Shown: in pieces, positions 9,047 through 18,471 of the stretch
Numbering within the stretch: the stretch's first letter is position 1
How the letters are laid out: each line of letters starts with the position of its first letter
Assembly (NCBI GenBank): GCA_905212345.1
Contig: CAJMEC010000001.1
Coordinates: 42,592 to 106,591 of the forward strand
Reading direction: 5' to 3'
DNA length: 64,000 bases
From: an uncultured Sutterella sp.
GTDB lineage: Bacteria; Pseudomonadota; Gammaproteobacteria; Burkholderiales; Burkholderiaceae_F
Notes under the pieces: generated by a model
The model's database searches: none
The model's input: only the letters and a program-made list of their open reading frames with translations
What the model was told of the DNA's origin: nothing
Program-made: the position numbers and the translations under genes

Positions 9047-9069
9047 CTATAGGTTACCTATCGTATAAT
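9041..9069 (+). promoter_or_regulatory. Probable sigma-70 promoter of the atp operon
   Basis: TTGTTT at 9041 and a perfect TATAAT at 9064 are separated by exactly 17 bp, about 40 nt before the first atp gene. The -35 matches only in TTG, so the -10 element carries the call. Confidence 0.6.
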
Positions 9070-9109
9070 TCGCGCAGAATAATGGTTTGTAGGGTATCTA
9101 CTGACTTTT

Positions 9110-9451
9110 ATGAAGAAAATAGTACTTCTGCAAATCGTTGCCACTATTGGAGTTGCTGTAGTTTCCGCTCTGCTCGGAGGGGAGAGTGCAGCTCTTTCGG
9201 CGTTCCTGGCGGGCTTGGCTTGTTTGGTGCCGAATGCGTTATTTGCGTTGAATTTGAGTGTCTTCGTTAAGTTAAGTCCTTCATATTCTCCGCTTTTCTT
9301 CTTTATTGGCGAGTTCGTTAAGATCATCGCAATTGTGCTGTTGTTATGCTTGATTGTGATGTTGTATGAGGACTTGATTTGGCCCGCAATGATCGCTTCG
9401 GTCATTGTGGTCTTAAATTGTTCCTTTTTGGGACTTCTAACCCGAGAATAA
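9110..9451 (+). CDS. atpI: ATP synthase subunit I (AtpI-like)
   Basis: The 113-residue protein is very hydrophobic, with about four membrane segments. It sits directly ahead of atpB, where atpI is found in most proteobacteria. AtpI helps assemble the c-ring and is not part of the final enzyme. The PNALFALN motif is typical of the proteobacterial AtpI/UncI family. The ribosome-binding site is weak, and the stop is 2 nt before atpB. The call rests mainly on position and membrane topology. Confidence 0.85.
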   Translation: MKKIVLLQIVATIGVAVVSALLGGESAALSAFLAGLACLVPNALFALNLSVFVKLSPSYSPLFFFIGEFVKIIAIVLLLCLIVMLYEDLIWPAMIASVIVVLNCSFLGLLTRE

Positions 9452-9453
9452 AC

Positions 9454-10281
9454 ATGGCAGCTGAAGCTCTCACCGCTACCGAGTATATTACTCACCACCT
9501 TCATCACCTGTCGACCACCGAGCAGTCATCTATTATTGACTTCTCTGTGCTCAATATGGATACCATTGTTTTTTCCATTTTGATGATGGCTTGTGCGCTC
9601 TATTTGATGTACAAAGGAGCAAAGAAGGCTACATCTGGCGTGCCCGGTAAATGGCAATGTGCCGTTGAAATGCTCGTCGAATTTGTGAATGAACAAGCTA
9701 AATCCATTGTCCACGGCGATCGTACGTTTATCGCTCCGTTGGCACTGACGGTGTTTGTTTGGGTGGTTTTGATGAATGCTATCGACTTGATCCCGGTAGA
9801 TTTACTGCCGACGATCGCTGGTTGGTTAGGTATTCATTATTTGCGTCCGCTGCCCACTGCCGACTTAAATGGTACGATGGGTATTTCTGTGGGCGTACTG
9901 TTCCTCATGATTTATTACGGTATTAAGATCAAAGGTGTTGGCGGATTTAGCCGCGAACTTTTCGTTGCTCCGTTTGGTAACTATCCTTTGCTCTGGCCGT
10001 TTAACTTCGCATTGAATATCATCGAATATTTGGCCAAGTGCGTCTCTTTGGGCATGCGGTTGTTCGGTAATATGTATGCAGGGGAATTGTTGTTCTTCTT
10101 GATTGCACTGTTGGGTAGTCTTTGGGTCGGTTTTGACGGCCTGAGCATCTTCGGTGTATTCGGACACGCTGTGGCAGGGATCTGCTGGTGGCTCTTCCAC
10201 GTGTTGATTGTTATCTTACAAGCCTTCATCATGATGATGTTGACCTTGGTTTACATCGGTCAAGCTCATGAAGGTCACTAA
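9454..10281 (+). CDS. atpB: F1Fo ATP synthase subunit a
   Basis: Subunit a forms the proton half-channels of Fo. The essential stator arginine is Arg202 in SLGMRLFGNMYAGE, followed by the C-terminal helix LIVILQAFIMMMLTLVYIG. I chose the ATG at 9454 (275 residues). The open frame extends 25 codons further upstream, but that part overlaps atpI and shows no family sequence. The upstream gene stops only 2 nt before this ATG. Confidence 0.97.
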   Translation: MAAEALTATEYITHHLHHLSTTEQSSIIDFSVLNMDTIVFSILMMACALYLMYKGAKKATSGVPGKWQCAVEMLVEFVNEQAKSIVHGDRTFIAPLALTVFVWVVLMNAIDLIPVDLLPTIAGWLGIHYLRPLPTADLNGTMGISVGVLFLMIYYGIKIKGVGGFSRELFVAPFGNYPLLWPFNFALNIIEYLAKCVSLGMRLFGNMYAGELLFFLIALLGSLWVGFDGLSIFGVFGHAVAGICWWLFHVLIVILQAFIMMMLTLVYIGQAHEGH

Positions 10282-10288
10282 CACTAGC

Positions 10289-10595
<307 letters not shown>

Positions 10596-10684
10596 TAAAA
10601 GCTTTTTAGTTTCTTTTATTAACGACGTCAGTGAGCACTCACAAAGTAGGTGGGCCTGCGAGCTGACTTAACGGGGTTCAAATA

Positions 10685-11155
10685 ATGAACATCAACGCTT
10701 CTCTGTTTGTACAGATGGCCGTGTTCTTCTTCGGTGCCTGGGTCACCATGAAGTACATTTGGCCGCCGCTTATTCGAGCAATCGAAGAACGGCAAAAGAA
10801 GATTGACGAAGGTTTGGCAGCTGCCGACAAAGGTGAAATGGCCTTAGCGGAAGCCCAAAAGGAAGGTCAAGCGATTAAGGCTGAAGCCCGTGCTCAAGCT
10901 TTGGCAATCATGAATGACGGCGAAAAGCGTGGTCAGGCTATTGTTGAAGAAGCAAAAGCCCAAGCCCAAGTTGAGGCCGATCGTATCATCGAAGCTGCTA
11001 AGGCTGAAGTGGCTCAAGAAGCCGAACGTTTGCGCGAACAGTTGCGTGAAGAAGTCGCTCGCTTGGCTGTTGCCGGTGCCGAGCAAATTCTTCGTCGCGA
11101 AGTTGACACTAAAGTTCATGCTCAAATGCTTGAACAATTGAAGGCTAAGCTTTAA
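10685..11155 (+). CDS. atpF: F1Fo ATP synthase subunit b
   Basis: The 156-residue stator subunit has one N-terminal membrane helix (about residues 5-25, ending before WPPLIRAIEERQKKI). A long Ala/Glu/Lys/Gln-rich right-handed coiled-coil region follows and reaches the C-terminus. It links the membrane part to delta and F1. The 89-nt gap before it contains short inverted repeats (GTCAG at 10627 and CTGAC at 10663), which may form a structured spacer. It stops 2 nt before atpH. Confidence 0.96.
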   Translation: MNINASLFVQMAVFFFGAWVTMKYIWPPLIRAIEERQKKIDEGLAAADKGEMALAEAQKEGQAIKAEARAQALAIMNDGEKRGQAIVEEAKAQAQVEADRIIEAAKAEVAQEAERLREQLREEVARLAVAGAEQILRREVDTKVHAQMLEQLKAKL

Positions 11156-11157
11156 TT

Positions 11158-11712
11158 ATGGCTGAACTTTCGACGATTGCCCGTCCCTATGCGCATGCAA
11201 TGCTTTTGGCTTTGCAAGACGCCAATAAGGGACCCGAAGAAGCTGCCGATTTGGCTGCTGTTCTGGATGGTATTGCCCAAGTGGTGACCACACCCGAATT
11301 AGTTTCTGTGATCGGAGATCCTAAACTGAGTTCGGAACAAATCTACGATCTCATCATTGCCGGTCTCGGACAAACAAAATTGCCCGAAGAGGCCGCCAAT
11401 CTTTTGAAGGTGGTCGTTGAGAACGGTCGCTTGGAAGCCGTGCCGGAAATCGCACGTCAATTCCGCGAACTTAAAAATCAATCCGAAGGCGTTGCAGACG
11501 CCTATATTGAATCCGCCATGCCTATGACGCAAGCGGAAGTTGATGACTTGGTTGCCGGTCTCGGGAAACGTTTTCCGGGCCTGAAGCTCACGCCGGTAGT
11601 CACGATCAATGAAGCTTTGATCGGTGGTGTTCGCGTGCGCGTTGGCGACAGAGTTTTGGACGGATCGATTCAGACGCGACTTGCTCAAATGCAAGAGGCA
11701 CTCACCGCATAA
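11158..11712 (+). CDS. atpH: F1Fo ATP synthase subunit delta
   Basis: The 184-residue protein belongs to the delta/OSCP family, which caps F1 and joins it to subunit b. Family sequence is visible in the N-terminal ARPYAHAML, the central NLLKVVVENGRLEAVPEIARQF region and the C-terminal GVRVRVGDRVLDGSIQTRL. It lies between atpF and atpA as usual. Confidence 0.95.
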   Translation: MAELSTIARPYAHAMLLALQDANKGPEEAADLAAVLDGIAQVVTTPELVSVIGDPKLSSEQIYDLIIAGLGQTKLPEEAANLLKVVVENGRLEAVPEIARQFRELKNQSEGVADAYIESAMPMTQAEVDDLVAGLGKRFPGLKLTPVVTINEALIGGVRVRVGDRVLDGSIQTRLAQMQEALTA

Positions 11713-11730
11713 ATTTCGGAGCTGTAAGAC

Positions 11731-13272
11731 ATGCAACTCAATCCTAGTGAAATCAGCGATCTGCTGAAAAAGCGTATCGAAGGCCTTGGGGTCTCCGCTG
11801 ATCTTCGCACCCAAGGTACCGTGGTCTCTGTGACCGACGGTATTTGCCGTGTTCACGGTCTTTCTGACGTGATGCAAGGCGAAATGTTGGAATTTCCCAA
11901 CAGCACGTACGGTTTGGCTTTGAACCTTGAACGTGACTCTGTGGGTGCGGTTATTCTTGGTAGTTATGAGCACATTAGTGAAGGCGACATCGTTAAGACG
12001 ACGGGCCGCATTCTCTCTGTGCCTGTTGGTCCGAAGTTGATTGGCCGTGTGGTCAACGCTTTGGGTCAACCGATCGATGGCAAGGGCCCGATCGACACGG
12101 ACGAATATGACGTGGTCGAAAAAGTGGCTCCTGGTGTTATTGATCGTCAATCCGTTTCTCAACCGGTTCAAACCGGTTTGAAGTCCATCGACGCCATGGT
12201 GCCGATCGGTCGTGGTCAACGTGAGTTGATCATTGGTGACCGTCAAACGGGTAAGACCGCTGTGGCCCTGGACACGATTATTAACCAAAAAGGCAAAGAT
12301 CTGATTTGCGTTTACGTCGCAATCGGTCAAAAGGCTTCCACCATTGCAAACGTTGTTCGTAAGTTGGAAGAACACGGCGCAATGGACTACACGATTGTTG
12401 TAGCTGCCTCTGCCTCTGAATCTGCTGCGTTGCAGTACATCGCCCCGTACGCTGGTGCCACGATGGGCGAATACTTCCGCGACCGCGGTCAAGATTCTTT
12501 GATCGTTTATGACGACTTGACCAAGCAAGCTTGGGCATATCGCCAAATCTCCTTGCTGTTGCGTCGTCCGCCGGGACGTGAAGCCTATCCTGGTGACGTG
12601 TTCTACTTGCACAGCCGCTTGCTCGAACGTGCGGCTCGTGTGAATGCTGATTACGTGGAACGTTTCACCAAGGGTGCCGTCAAGGGTAAGACGGGTTCTA
12701 TGACCGCTTTGCCGATCATTGAAACGCAAGCCGGTGACGTGACCGCTTTCGTGCCGACCAACGTGATTTCTATTACTGACGGTCAAATCTTCTTGGAAAC
12801 CGACCTTTTCAACGCCGGTATCCGTCCTGCTATCAACCCGGGTATTTCTGTGTCCCGTGTGGGTGGTGCAGCTCAAACGAAGATTATTAAGAAGTTGGGC
12901 GGCGGCGTTCGCTTGGCTTTGGCTCAGTATCGTGAATTGGCTGCTTTTGCTCAGTTTGCCTCTGATTTGGACGAAGCAACTCGTAAGCAATTGGATCGCG
13001 GTAAGGTTGTGACCGAATTGATGAAGCAACCGCAATATCAACCGTTACAGGTTTGGGAAGAAGCTTTGGTGCTCTTCTGCGTTGAACAAGGCATTTATGA
13101 TGATGTCGACGCTAAGGATGCACTGCGCTTTGAAAAGGCTTGCCGTGAATTTGTGGTCAACCACCACGCTGATTTGGTTCAACGCATCGAAGAAAAGAAG
13201 GAATTGGTCGCTGAAGACAAAGAACTTCTTTTGGCTGCGGTGAATGAATTTAAGAAAAACGGCACCTACTAA
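11731..13272 (+). CDS. atpA: F1Fo ATP synthase subunit alpha
   Basis: The 513-residue alpha subunit carries non-catalytic nucleotide sites of F1. The P-loop GDRQTGKT is at residues 169-176, and family motifs include [18 protein letters not shown] sequence and [17 protein letters not shown]. Length and motif positions match E. coli. Codon choice is heavily biased to TTG, GGT, CGT and CAA, as in highly expressed genes. This bias also produces a 580-codon antisense open frame with no family resemblance. Confidence 0.98.
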   Translation: MQLNPSEISDLLKKRIEGLGVSADLRTQGTVVSVTDGICRVHGLSDVMQGEMLEFPNSTYGLALNLERDSVGAVILGSYEHISEGDIVKTTGRILSVPVGPKLIGRVVNALGQPIDGKGPIDTDEYDVVEKVAPGVIDRQSVSQPVQTGLKSIDAMVPIGRGQRELIIGDRQTGKTAVALDTIINQKGKDLICVYVAIGQKASTIANVVRKLEEHGAMDYTIVVAASASESAALQYIAPYAGATMGEYFRDRGQDSLIVYDDLTKQAWAYRQISLLLRRPPGREAYPGDVFYLHSRLLERAARVNADYVERFTKGAVKGKTGSMTALPIIETQAGDVTAFVPTNVISITDGQIFLETDLFNAGIRPAINPGISVSRVGGAAQTKIIKKLGGGVRLALAQYRELAAFAQFASDLDEATRKQLDRGKVVTELMKQPQYQPLQVWEEALVLFCVEQGIYDDVDAKDALRFEKACREFVVNHHADLVQRIEEKKELVAEDKELLLAAVNEFKKNGTY

Positions 13273-13303
13273 TTGGAAGTCGATAAACACCTAAGGGGAC
13301 CAC

Positions 13304-14188
13304 ATGCCTAGTACCAAGGAAATTCGCGCCAAGATCAAGAGCGTACAAAATACGCGCAAGATCACTAAGGCGATGGAAATGGTAGCGGCCTCGAAGATGC
13401 GCAAAGCGCAGGATCGCATGCATGCGGCTCGTCCTTACGGAGAAAGTATCCGTAATATCGTGGCTCATTTGGCCACAGCGACGACGAGCTACAAGCATCC
13501 TTTCTTGCGTCCGCATCCCACTACTGCTGCGAAAGTTGGTCTGATCATGGTGACGACGGACAAAGGTTTGGCCGGTGCTTTGAACACCAATATTCAACGT
13601 ATGGTGCTCAATAAGATCAAGGATTGGAAGGCTGAAGGCGTAACCGTTGAGGGTACGGCTATCGGTAATAAGGGCCTTGGTTTTATGCAGCATGCTGGAG
13701 TGGATTTACTCTCGCACGCTGTACAGTTGGGTGATCGTCCGCAATTGGAAAAATTGATTGGTGCGATCAATGTTCAACTTGAACAATACAGCGCCGGAAA
13801 GTTGGACAAGGTTTATCTTGCTTATTCACGTTTTGTGAATGCTATGAAGCAAGAGCCTGTCATTGAACAGCTTTTGCCCTTGTCGAGTGATCGACTTGAG
13901 ATGATTGGCGAAAAACGTCGGGATTATTCGTGGGATTATCTCTACGAACCCAGTGACGCCACGGTTCTCGATGTGCTGTTAAAGCGCTACATCGAAGCTT
14001 TAATTTACCAAGCCGTTGCAGAAAACATGGCTTCCGAACAAAGTGCTCGTATGGTGGCTATGAAGGCCGCCAGCGATAACGCTAAGAAGCTTATCGGTGA
14101 TCTGCAATTGGTTTATAACAAGACCCGTCAAGCGGCCATCACGAAGGAAATTACTGAAATCGTTGGTGGTGCTGCCGCCGTGTCTTAA
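13304..14188 (+). CDS. atpG: F1Fo ATP synthase subunit gamma
   Basis: The 294-residue central stalk subunit has the N-terminal coiled-coil segment [20 protein letters not shown] and the matching C-terminal helix [17 protein letters not shown]. These two form the rotor shaft inside the alpha/beta ring. It follows atpA by 31 nt with AGGGGA upstream of the ATG. Confidence 0.97.
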   Translation: MPSTKEIRAKIKSVQNTRKITKAMEMVAASKMRKAQDRMHAARPYGESIRNIVAHLATATTSYKHPFLRPHPTTAAKVGLIMVTTDKGLAGALNTNIQRMVLNKIKDWKAEGVTVEGTAIGNKGLGFMQHAGVDLLSHAVQLGDRPQLEKLIGAINVQLEQYSAGKLDKVYLAYSRFVNAMKQEPVIEQLLPLSSDRLEMIGEKRRDYSWDYLYEPSDATVLDVLLKRYIEALIYQAVAENMASEQSARMVAMKAASDNAKKLIGDLQLVYNKTRQAAITKEITEIVGGAAAVS

Positions 14189-15604
<1,416 letters not shown>

Positions 15605-15617
15605 TCGGGTTCGGTGA

Positions 15618-15642
15618 TCAGGTGAGGTTAATCTTCACCTGA
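15618..15642 (+). promoter_or_regulatory. Intercistronic hairpin between atpD and atpC
   Basis: An 8-bp perfect inverted repeat (TCAGGTGA / TCACCTGA, 9-nt loop) lies in the 65-nt gap. No T-run follows, so it is probably an mRNA-stabilising or translation-tuning structure, not a full terminator. Confidence 0.45.
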
Positions 15643-15669
15643 CGCTGAAACACGACTACGGAGCAACTT

Positions 15670-16089
15670 ATGTCTACGATTAAAGTTGACGTCGTTAGCG
15701 CCGAAGAGCAGATTTTCTCCGGTGACGCTGAGTTTGTCGCCCTTCCGGGCGAGGCTGGCGAATTGGGGATTCTGCCGCAACACGCACCGTTGATTTCTTT
15801 GATTAAACCGGGTTTTGTGCGCATCACAATGCCTGGCTCCAAAGAGGTCAAACAAGTGTTTGTTGCTGGTGGTGTAATCGAAGTGCAGCCTCAGCACGTC
15901 ACAGTTCTGGCTGATACCGCTATTCGTTCCGAAGAAATGGATCGCGCCAAGACGGAAAAGGCTATGGCAGCTGCTCGCGAAGCGCGCAGCAAGGCTACGA
16001 GCGAAGCCGATTTGGCCAAGCTCGATGCGCAACTGGCTTTCTTGGCTGCTCAAATGGCAGCTATCGAAAAGCTCAAACGCCATCACTAA
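15670..16089 (+). CDS. atpC: F1Fo ATP synthase subunit epsilon
   Basis: The 139-residue protein has the N-terminal beta-sandwich ([36 protein letters not shown]) and a C-terminal helical hairpin. The hairpin can inhibit ATP hydrolysis in related enzymes. It closes the operon, and a strong terminator follows 20 nt later. Confidence 0.97.
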   Translation: MSTIKVDVVSAEEQIFSGDAEFVALPGEAGELGILPQHAPLISLIKPGFVRITMPGSKEVKQVFVAGGVIEVQPQHVTVLADTAIRSEEMDRAKTEKAMAAAREARSKATSEADLAKLDAQLAFLAAQMAAIEKLKRHH

Positions 16090-16106
16090 GCGCAAAAGCG
16101 ATGAAG

Positions 16107-16140
16107 AAGGGCAGATGTATGATGACATCTGTCCTTTTTT
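16107..16140 (+). terminator. Terminator of the atp operon
   Basis: A stem of about 10 bp (GGGCAGATGT / ACATCTGTCC, one G-U pair) with a 6-nt loop is followed by six T residues. Confidence 0.85.
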
Positions 16141-16234
16141 GTTTTGCGTCATAACCCTTTGAATTCAATCGGCGTAGGATAAACGTAAGAGGATGCCATT
16201 GGGTGTGTGTCCCTATGATTATTTGAGAGGAAGT

Positions 16235-16630
16235 ATGAAGGTTCTTGTTTGTACGGATGGCTCTGAATTAAGCGAAAAAGCGATTGAAGCTGCTGTAGGA
16301 GTGGCCTTACCTTTAAAGGCTGAATTGATCGGAATGACAGCTGTTAAGGGGGAGGAACCTAAGGACGGTTTGGCCGGCGAGAGTGAAGAGGTTCAAAAGC
16401 GCTTGAGTGTGATTTATGAAGCGGCTAAAGCCGTTCAATTGCCGTGCCGTGTTATGGCTATTCATGGTGAAGCACCTTGGCAATGCATTATTAAGCTTGC
16501 TAAAGATGAAGACGTTGATTATGTGGTAATGGCCAGCCGCGGTATGGGTAGTATTGGCAGCCTATTTATCGGTAGTGAAACTCAAAAAACGCTTGCGCAA
16601 ATTGACCGTCCGGTGCTTGTTGTCCGCTAA
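16235..16630 (+). CDS. Universal stress protein UspA family
   Basis: The 131-residue single-domain protein starts VLVCTDGSELSEKAIEAA. Near its C-terminus it has the nucleotide-binding type motif ASRGMGSIGSLFIGSETQKTL and the ending RPVLVVR. Such proteins aid survival under stress, and many bind ATP. I chose the ATG at 16235 because GAGAGGAAG lies directly upstream. The frame is open 14 codons further up without family sequence. It is a lone gene between two terminators. Confidence 0.9.
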   Translation: MKVLVCTDGSELSEKAIEAAVGVALPLKAELIGMTAVKGEEPKDGLAGESEEVQKRLSVIYEAAKAVQLPCRVMAIHGEAPWQCIIKLAKDEDVDYVVMASRGMGSIGSLFIGSETQKTLAQIDRPVLVVR

Positions 16631-16651
16631 ACCTGACGTTCTTCCTGTCTT

Positions 16652-16688
16652 AGCGTCTGTCTCCTTTAATAGGAGACGGGCGCTTTTA
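16652..16688 (+). terminator. Terminator after the universal stress gene
   Basis: A stem of about 12 bp (CGTCTGTCTCCT / AGGAGACGGGCG with G-U pairs) has a short loop and is followed by CTTTT. Confidence 0.75.
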
Positions 16689-16710
16689 ACACTCATTTAA
16701 GCCCCGCTGA

Positions 16711-17013
16711 CTATAGTGCCCCAAAGATTTTGTTCAGGCATTCGAATTCCGTCATCTGTTTGATGAGGAAGCGTTTTTGCCGAGACGTTTCTCCGTTGAC
16801 AATTGCTATGGATGATTTGGAAACGGATAATGTTTTCGCTAAAAAAGCGATGAGTGCGCTGTTGGCTTTGCCGTCAACCGGTGGTGAAGCAATAGCAATT
16901 TTTAAACGTCCGCCGTGCTCTCCCACAATGGCCGATCGTTTGGCGCCAGGTTGAGCATGAACGTCGATAAGAACATCAGAATTTTTAACAATCAACCAAG
17001 AAGGCGGAGCCAT
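16711..17013 (-). CDS. DUF167 / YggU family protein
   Basis: The 100-residue protein matches the YggU/UPF0235 family, with [37 protein letters not shown] spread over residues 18-54 and a mixed alpha/beta pattern after it. The family's role is unknown. In other proteobacteria it often follows the YggT membrane protein, which is not seen here. It diverges from hemE with only 18 nt between start codons, so the promoters of the two genes must overlap each other's coding regions. Confidence 0.88.
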   Translation of the reverse strand: MAPPSWLIVKNSDVLIDVHAQPGAKRSAIVGEHGGRLKIAIASPPVDGKANSALIAFLAKTLSVSKSSIAIVNGETSRQKRFLIKQMTEFECLNKIFGAL

Positions 17014-17031
17014 AGTGGGTTCCTGTTAACC

Positions 17032-18099
17032 ATGAGACCGGATAATGATACTTTTTTAAGAGCTCTTTTGCGTCAAAAATGTGACTTTACGCCTGTTTGG
17101 CTAATGAGACAGGCGGGACGCTATCTTCCTGAATACAATGCAACACGGGCACAAGCGGGCAGCTTTATGAAACTGGCTCAATCTCCCGAATTGGCCTGTG
17201 AGGTGACATTGCAACCGGTTGAACGGTTTAATCTCGATGCGGCGATTTTATTTTCGGACATTCTGACGGTTCCTGACGCCATGGGACTAGGTTTATCTTT
17301 TGTAGCTGGGGAAGGTCCGAAGTTTGCTAGGCCGCTTCGCCATGAAGAAGATGTTAAATTATTGGCGGTGCCGGATATTCAGAAGACTCTTCGCTATGTG
17401 ACCGACGCGGTTTCTACCATTCGAAAAGCATTGAACAATCGCGTGCCTTTGATCGGCTTCTCGGGAAGTCCTTTTACTTTGGCTTGTTATATGGTTGAAG
17501 GTGGTTCAAGTAAGGATTACCGAACAATTAAAACGATGATGTATACCCGACCGGATCTACTGCACCAGATTTTGGACGTTAATGCTGAAAGTGTGACAGC
17601 CTACCTGAATGCCCAGATTGAGTCAGGGGCACAGGCAGTACAAATTTTCGACACTTGGGGCGGTACGTTATCGGAGCCTGCCTTCAAAGAGTTTTCTTTG
17701 GCTTACATTCAAAAGATTATTGCTGGGTTGCATAAAACTTATGACAACGAGACAGTTCCGGTGATTGTGTTTACGAAGGGAGGTGGTCAGTGGTTGCAAG
17801 CTATCGCCTCTAGCGGAGCGGATGCGGTGGGCTTGGACTGGACAACCAATCTCTTTGAAGCACGGGCCAAGATTCAAGATAAAGTCGCCCTGCAAGGCAA
17901 CTTGGATCCGATGGTCTTGTTTGGTTCAGAAGAAAAAATACGTCAAGAAGTCAGACGTGTAATTGAAGATTTTGGGGTTGTTGGTAACGGCGGACATGTT
18001 TTCAATCTCGGACATGGTATCAACCAATTTACTCCACCTGAGGCTGTGGCTGTATTAGTGGATGAAGTTCATCGATATAGCCCTTCGTTTCACCACTAA
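17032..18099 (+). CDS. hemE: Uroporphyrinogen decarboxylase
   Basis: HemE decarboxylates uroporphyrinogen III to coproporphyrinogen III in haem synthesis. The 355-residue product has the signatures [15 protein letters not shown] and [17 protein letters not shown], and the substrate-binding aspartate in [15 protein letters not shown] chose the ATG at 17032, where family homology begins. The longer open frame runs into the divergent YggU-family gene. Haem made by this pathway would serve the cytochrome bd oxidase encoded at 41-44 kb. Confidence 0.96.
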   Translation: MRPDNDTFLRALLRQKCDFTPVWLMRQAGRYLPEYNATRAQAGSFMKLAQSPELACEVTLQPVERFNLDAAILFSDILTVPDAMGLGLSFVAGEGPKFARPLRHEEDVKLLAVPDIQKTLRYVTDAVSTIRKALNNRVPLIGFSGSPFTLACYMVEGGSSKDYRTIKTMMYTRPDLLHQILDVNAESVTAYLNAQIESGAQAVQIFDTWGGTLSEPAFKEFSLAYIQKIIAGLHKTYDNETVPVIVFTKGGGQWLQAIASSGADAVGLDWTTNLFEARAKIQDKVALQGNLDPMVLFGSEEKIRQEVRRVIEDFGVVGNGGHVFNLGHGINQFTPPEAVAVLVDEVHRYSPSFHH

Positions 18100-18118
18100 A
18101 GAGAACTTTTCCCCAAAG

Positions 18119-18371
18119 TTATCCACAGAAAAGGTGAACAAGTAAAAGTCCTTGAAAATTAAAAGGTTATAGAAATGTTACAACGCTAACTCTTTGATTT
18201 TTAAGAAATATCTCAAAAATCCTCTGATTTCAGCAAGTTAGGCTCGAATCAGAGGATTTTGCTTAAAAAGTAATCACGAGAAATGTTATCCACAAAGTTA
18301 TCCACAATAATGCACAAGATTGTGCTAATCGTTTGAAAATATGGAGTTTTCAGAAAATTGAGTTTTCCACA
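18119..18371. other. Cluster of DnaA boxes in the hemE-priA gap (candidate replication origin or DnaA control site)
   Basis: This gap of 372 bp has no gene. Perfect DnaA boxes TTATCCACA lie at 18119-18127, 18286-18294 and 18298-18306, all in the same orientation, and a near match TTTTCCACA lies at 18363-18371. The middle pair has 12-bp spacing. A dyad GCACAA-GA-TTGTGC lies at 18312-18325, and the surrounding DNA is AT-rich. A 14-bp inverted repeat sits between boxes 1 and 2. Nearby parS sites support an origin-proximal position. Against an origin is that the atp operon on the left points towards it, and no dnaA gene is in the window. Confidence 0.6.
18216..18260 (+). terminator. Long inverted repeat, probable hemE terminator
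   Basis: A 14-bp perfect repeat (AAAATCCTCTGATT / AATCAGAGGATTTT) with a 17-nt loop ends in TTTT. It lies 116 nt past the hemE stop and inside the DnaA-box cluster, so a structural role in that region cannot be excluded. Confidence 0.5.
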
Positions 18372-18471
18372 GGATCAAAATGAGAGATTTGCTTAGAAAT
18401 GTAATTCTTTTTCTCTCCTAAATAGCTCTCGGATACAATGACACGCACGTTGATTAAGAATTTTTTTGCTA

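Noticed and set aside
9379..9453. 25-codon upstream extension of atpB
   Set aside because: It overlaps atpI in another frame. Family sequence starts at the ATG at 9454.
11299..13041. 580-codon open frame antisense to atpA/atpH
   Set aside because: It is a shadow of the strong codon bias on the + strand, has no family resemblance, and lies over conserved atp coding sequence.
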